The notes under the pieces are model-generated. The model saw nothing but the letters and a program-made list of their open reading frames with translations. It was not told where the DNA came from and did not search any database. Of a stretch of 64,000 bases of DNA, positions 59,619 through 64,000 are shown one piece after another (position 1 is the first letter of the stretch; every line of letters begins with the position of its first letter). Where the stretch lies: NCBI RefSeq assembly GCF_000234665.1, contig NC_018332.1:62001-126000 (forward strand). Direction: 5' to 3'. This DNA comes from Leishmania mexicana MHOM/GT/2001/U1103. Lineage: Eukaryota; Euglenozoa; Kinetoplastea; Trypanosomatida; Trypanosomatidae. The position numbers and the translations under genes were made by a program.

Positions 59619-61361
59619 AAAGGACACAGGAGTGCACACGCACATACACTTACCGGAGAGAAGAGGGAAGAAGGGAGTGGCAGAGATGTAGTGCTTGCAG
59701 GGGTAAACACATGAAAGCAAGAACAAGGGAAGAGGTAGGGGGACAGAGAGGTTAGGCGAGTAGGGAGTGGGGAGGAAGGGGGAGGTGGAGAAAGGATGGA
59801 GAGCAAAAGATAAATAACGAAAACGTGTAAAACAGTGAAGACGAGAGGGAGAGACACCGGAGGGGGGGGGAAGTGAGAATAAAAAGCCCCAGAAACAGAG
59901 AGGAGGAACGGAGCGGAAAGGAGAAATCGCACAGGCAGAGAAGGAAGAACGGTGAAGAGGGGAGGGGGAAAACGAGAGCACGAGCACAATCACCGTGGGA
60001 CACAAGAAAATAAAAATAGAGAAACGCAGAGAGCGAGTGAGTGTCGGAGAGAGAGAGAGGCAAAATATATGGGATGAGGTGATGAGGGAGGGGAGGGGAG
60101 GAAGGGGGCCCTTCTCACATAAACACGATACATCCATAAACATATGCATACACACGAAGAACACAAATAACAAGCGTGGAGTGCAGAGCGGAAGAAACTC
60201 GTAGAAAGAGGTGTACGAGAGAGGCGCACAGTGGGAGAGTGGTAATGGAGAGGAGGGCGGAGGAGGATCGGCGTACAAGACATTAAAAAAGAGGAGGGGC
60301 ACTATAACGCGGGAGACACAAGAGAACGTAAAGAAAAAGCACCAACAGAATAGAAAGATGGAGACGGGAAAGGGGGAGGGAGAACACATTGAGCATAAAA
60401 TATGAACGATGAGGAGAGGAAAATGGGGGAGGGTGACGTGAGGAAATAGTAATAATAGTAAGCTTCCTCTCTGGTTGTGTTACGGTCGCACGGCTCCTCC
60501 GGGCAACTCTTTCTTGTCTGTCTGTTCCAGCTGCTCACGTACGTGTGCATGTGGGCCTGTGGTGCAAAGATGGAAGCACGTGAGCTTAAAGTTTCCAGGA
60601 GTCGCCCTCGCTAAAACATGCAAACACACACACACACACGGAAGAACGCGATTGCAGAGAGCGAGCATCGCCGGAAAAGAGAAAAAGAAGAAACGAGTCG
60701 CCATGCTCGGACATCGGTCCAACAAAGACCCGCAGATTTCCTTCTTTTCCTCGCACGTCTGGGGTCTGTCTGTCTGCCCGTGTGTGTGTGTGTGTGTTCA
60801 TCTGTGCATGCAGGGAAGGAGGAGCGTGGGGTGGGTGGAGAGGTGCCGTGCTGGAGGGAAAACATAAAACATAAAACGAGAGAGCAATGCCACGCACCAC
60901 AGAGCTGACAGAGAGTACGCGCTGCTGCTTGCCTCTTTCGGCTCTGCACCTCTCCGGTGTATGACAGGAGGAGAAAGATGGGGAAAGAAAATAAAGAGAA
61001 GCCTGGCGGGGAAACACACCTGCACAGAGTGAGATGTAAGAGAGGTAAGCAAGCCGTGTTATTGCAGAGTATAGAGAGAAGTGGGAGGGAGGGAGGAAGA
61101 GGAGGTGAGCGAAGCGACCCCGTTTGAATGTTAAAGGCAAAAGAAAAATAACACCGAAATAAAGCAAACAGAGAAATGACGATGGTGACGAGAGACACAC
61201 TAGTCCTGTGTGTAAGGGAAAGAAAGAGAGAAACGGACCCAGCGCGACCGAAAGACAGCAAACCTGCGATATGCACGGGCACAGCGCATTTTGTTTGCCT
61301 GTTTAACGGCATGTAAGTAGCTCTGTGGGTGGTGGGGGTGGAGGAACGCAGAAAGCTGTTT

Positions 61362-61394
61362 GGAGGGAGGGAGGGAGGGAGGGAGGGAGGGAGG
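61362..61394 (+). repeat. GGGA tetranucleotide repeat
   Basis: About eight uninterrupted GGGA units, likely length-variable and capable of quadruplex formation on the plus strand; on the minus strand it is a TCCC tract. Confidence 0.9.
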
Positions 61395-61682
61395 TAGCTC
61401 ACCTCACCTGTCTTCTTCTCGTTTCCTCGCCTCCCCGACTTCTCCCCAGCCCTTTCGTAAATTAGTAAAAGGAGAAGAGATGAACACAGAGAGAGAGAGA
61501 GAGCGAAGGCCGAATTAGCCGCACTATACAGTAGGGGCGAGCAGACGAATACAGGGTGGATTCACTCAGGTCTGGTGGATCCTGATTGCTGGTGGAGCAG
61601 CCTCACAACACCCGCTAGAAGACAAAAAATTAAAGAGAAGAAGGGGGGGTCGAGGTCGGAAAGAAGACACATTCTGTTTGTC

Positions 61683-62160
61683 CAACGTTTCCGTTCTCCG
61701 CCGTACAATATGAGCCGGGCTCCTCTCTGCCCGGCACCTCTGCCTTGCACTCTACACAGTCCCCCACCCCCCGCCGCTGAGCAGGCCGCCTCACAGCCGC
61801 GCGCCCACGGTGCCGGCCGCCACCCCTGGTGCATCCCGCGGGGCGACACCCGGGCTCCCCAGCAGCGGGCAGTGTGAGGGTGGGGTGGGATTCGCTCGAC
61901 ACACGCGGGCCCTTTGCCCATCAACATGGGTGGCACATCAGCAGCGACGCATCGCTCTGACGTCCACCCCCCTACACGTCGTACGTACGATTGAGCGTGC
62001 CACCACCAGAAGCGGCTTCGCATTGGCAGGGATAGGGAAGGAGGGGGTGGGGGGCTGCTTGCCTCCTCCCCACACAGAGAGCGGGGCCCTGTGCCCTGAG
62101 ATGCCACGCTGAGGTGTCCCCCCTCCCCCCTCCCGCAGGTCATGAGGGGGTGGGGGTGCA
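61683..62160 (-). mobile_element. SIDER2-like retroposon, copy E
   Basis: About 478 bp in minus orientation, the most complete copy. On the minus strand it runs from TGCACCCCCACCCCCTCATG to GGCGGAGAACGGAAACGTTG. It is nearly identical to copies A and D. Its orientation marks this otherwise featureless stretch as part of the minus-strand transcription unit, presumably the 3' UTR of a gene lying to the right of the window. Confidence 0.85.
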
Positions 62161-64000
62161 GTCACGTGTGAAAAAGAAAAACGAAGGAAAAGCGCGGCGT
62201 TCACGTGTGGTGATGAGAGCACCGAAATGAGAAAGGTAAGCGAAAAGGGAAAGCCGCTGTGGGGAGAGGGAGGGAGGGAGGGGTGGAACGGGAAGGGGGA
62301 GAGAGAACGGAAGCGGCACGGCAAGAGGAAGAAAGCCAAAAAAAGACGGCCAAAACAAACATAAAAAAATGTTCATCCCACCGGTGCAGGTATGCGCACT
62401 AGACGGCACCTCATGCACGCATATGCGAAGATACACTGCGCCGGAAGACGCTCACCTGTGATCTCGCGCACATACAGGAGACAAGGAAGAGGAGCAGAGA
62501 TGAGGGTCAGCCAAACTGGGCACACACGCGCACGCAGTCACAGAAAACGCCTGGGCGGACGTACTCACGGGTGATTGCAAAGGCTCACAGAGAATATTTT
62601 TTTTCTTTTCATGAGCAGACGAAGTCTGGATGGGCGCGCGGCAGCCCCCTGCTTCGTATTTTTCCCCCTCTATTCACTGCGCTGAAAGTGAGCCGTTGGG
62701 TCACCGCCCGCCCTTTGTGCGCATGCGTGGATATCCACAGACACGTGCGTATATGAGAATAACAACGACAGAAACACGACGAAAGAAAATTTGTTAATCC
62801 CCCCTGTGAGCACACAGACACACGCGCGAAAAAAAAGACCAAACGCAAAAGAGAAAAGGGAGAAAAGATGGAGGAAGTCGACAGCAATCAATGAAGCTCG
62901 AGGCACGCGCGCGCAGACACACACACACACACGAGAAAAGGAAGATGGTATATCAGTCCAAGAAGAAACGGAGAAGGAAGGAAAGTGGTGAGGGAAAGTG
63001 GGAGCGTGTAGGCGCTAATGACAAGGAGAGAGGGCGTCATCACGAGAGGCCACACAGCTCGTAAAGCCGAAGCAGACCAGGCGGAGAAGACGGACAGTGT
63101 GTGTGTGAGAGAGAAACAACGCAGCTTTGGGAGGAACACATGAGGTGAAGAGACAGACGCAGCATGATGTGAAAATCAAAGTAAAACGTAACGAAGGGGG
63201 AAAACATAGTGAGTTAAGACGTGTGCGTGTGCGCTGACATCTCGTGGCACAAGGACAGACACAGACAAGGAGGAGGGTGCACACAGACACAGGCAGGCAC
63301 GCGCGCACAATGGTGGTGAAGAAGGCAGTGAGAAACGGACGTTCAGGCAAGACCGTAACATTAACACAGCGAAACAAAGCGAAAGAGAGAGCTAGCGCCA
63401 CCTAGCGCGCGTACACTCACACAAGCGTCAATGAACACTATCACCCCCACCCACCTGCGTAGGAGCAGATCGCAATACGGCGAGAGAGAGAGCAGGAAAA
63501 ATGGGCAACTTGGCCAATAATGGCATAGAGCGAAATCGCAGTGAATGCAGGGAGGGCTGGAGAACAAGTCTGTGAAGGCGAGAGATAGACAAAACAAGTT
63601 GATAGACGATATGTCTATCCCGAAAAGCAATCCCGGCGCAAGCAGGCGTCGAGTAACAAACAACAAAAAAAGAGAAATCTGTGTTAGTATCTTCGTGCTC
63701 TGGGACGTGCTGAAGCCCACACAGAGGTTCATGACTAGCGTGTTCACCATGGCGAAAAAAAGCAAAGGTGGACGTCGTACGTCGTGGGAGGCTGGCTGCA
63801 GCGTATCCGTCTTTCACCTGCATCTACCTCAGCCGTATGGACGTCATGGCTCGAAATAAAGATGAAAAAGCGGTGATGACGCGCTTGGAGATGGGGGATA
63901 GAAAGAGGAATAGGGGAGGCGAAACACGGGCTTTCTTGCTCTGAAACCGGCAAGCGCACAGGAACAACCTTTGTGATACATGCACCAAATAATAATAATA
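62161..64000 (-). other. Gene-free right end of the window
   Basis: No credible CDS; the plus strand remains purine-rich. Short CA runs occur near 62,918-62,932 and GT near 63,097-63,106. The final 12 bases (63,989-64,000) are an AAT repeat cut by the window edge. Probably 3' UTR of a minus-strand gene outside the window. Confidence 0.45.

Larger units (their letters stand above)
58640..61682 (-). other. 3-kb gene-free stretch upstream of the katanin-like gene
   Basis: No credible CDS on either strand. The plus strand is strongly purine-rich from about 59,420 to 61,500, so long minus-strand open frames (Phe/Ser/Leu/Pro/Cys-rich) are compositional. It includes CA/AC runs near 59,260-59,300, 59,390-59,415 and 60,623-60,640, a G-quadruplex-type tract near 59,585 and a GGGA repeat near 61,362 (both listed). 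It is probably the leader of the katanin-like gene and the long 3' UTR of a gene right of the window. Confidence 0.5.

Noticed and set aside
59217..60389. 390-codon minus-strand open frame upstream of the katanin-like gene
   Set aside because: Composition is extreme (Phe, Ser, Leu, Pro, Cys, Val) because the strand is polypyrimidine; it includes translated dinucleotide repeats.

Overview
The window is nuclear DNA of a Leishmania-type trypanosomatid. Its recognisable genes are intronless and lie head-to-tail on one strand for about 45 kb, then on the opposite strand for the rest. The intergenic sequence is pyrimidine-rich on the sense strand, with AG dinucleotides close upstream of start codons, as expected for spliced-leader trans-splicing. 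The histone H2B variant, DIS3/RRP44 and mitochondrial FAD-glycerol-3-phosphate dehydrogenase have kinetoplastid character. SIDER2-like short retroposons, typical of Leishmania genomes, occur six times. From memory, the H2B variant and the glycerol-3-phosphate dehydrogenase lie close together on chromosome 28 of Leishmania species. I infer synteny with that chromosome and do not name a species.

Plus-strand unit (1-45,684), in order: the C-terminal end of a class-V aminotransferase; histone H2B.V; a decayed DHHC palmitoyltransferase relic; an intact DHHC palmitoyltransferase; an acidic hypothetical protein; mitochondrial FAD-glycerol-3-phosphate dehydrogenase; SIDER2 copy A and a GC-rich unexplained island; a two-helix membrane protein; a 1145-residue helical protein; FAD synthetase; two adjacent Elongin-C-like (Skp1/POZ) proteins; a BCD1-type HIT-finger protein with an added C-terminal CCCH-finger/RGG tail; a polytopic membrane protein; a hypothetical protein; the exosome nuclease RRP44/DIS3; a SIDER2 3' fragment; an 1153-residue helical-repeat protein; SIDER2 copy B; and a SWEET (MtN3/saliva) sugar transporter.

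Convergent strand-switch region (45,685-46,384): very G-rich, and interrupted by exactly 100 Ns (46,127-46,226), an assembly gap of nominal size. In trypanosomatids such regions are where converging polycistronic transcription ends.

Minus-strand unit (46,385 to at least 62,160), read right to left: a long gene-free stretch with SIDER2 copy E; a katanin-p60-like AAA ATPase; a 929-residue coiled-coil protein with an N-terminal cysteine cluster; SIDER2 copy D; a saccharopine-dehydrogenase-like oxidoreductase; a small hypothetical protein; SIDER2 copy C (5'-truncated); and an AOS1/SAE1-like SUMO-activating-enzyme subunit that runs to the strand switch.

All six SIDER2 copies point the same way as the local transcription unit, and the purine/pyrimidine bias of the intergenic DNA flips at the strand switch. 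The 58.6-64 kb segment has no credible gene, but by both criteria it belongs to the minus-strand unit. The genes do not form one pathway, as is usual for trypanosomatid polycistrons. The most interesting items are the divergent Elongin-C-like pair, the BCD1-CCCH fusion, the DHHC relic beside its intact paralogue, and the uniform SIDER2 family.
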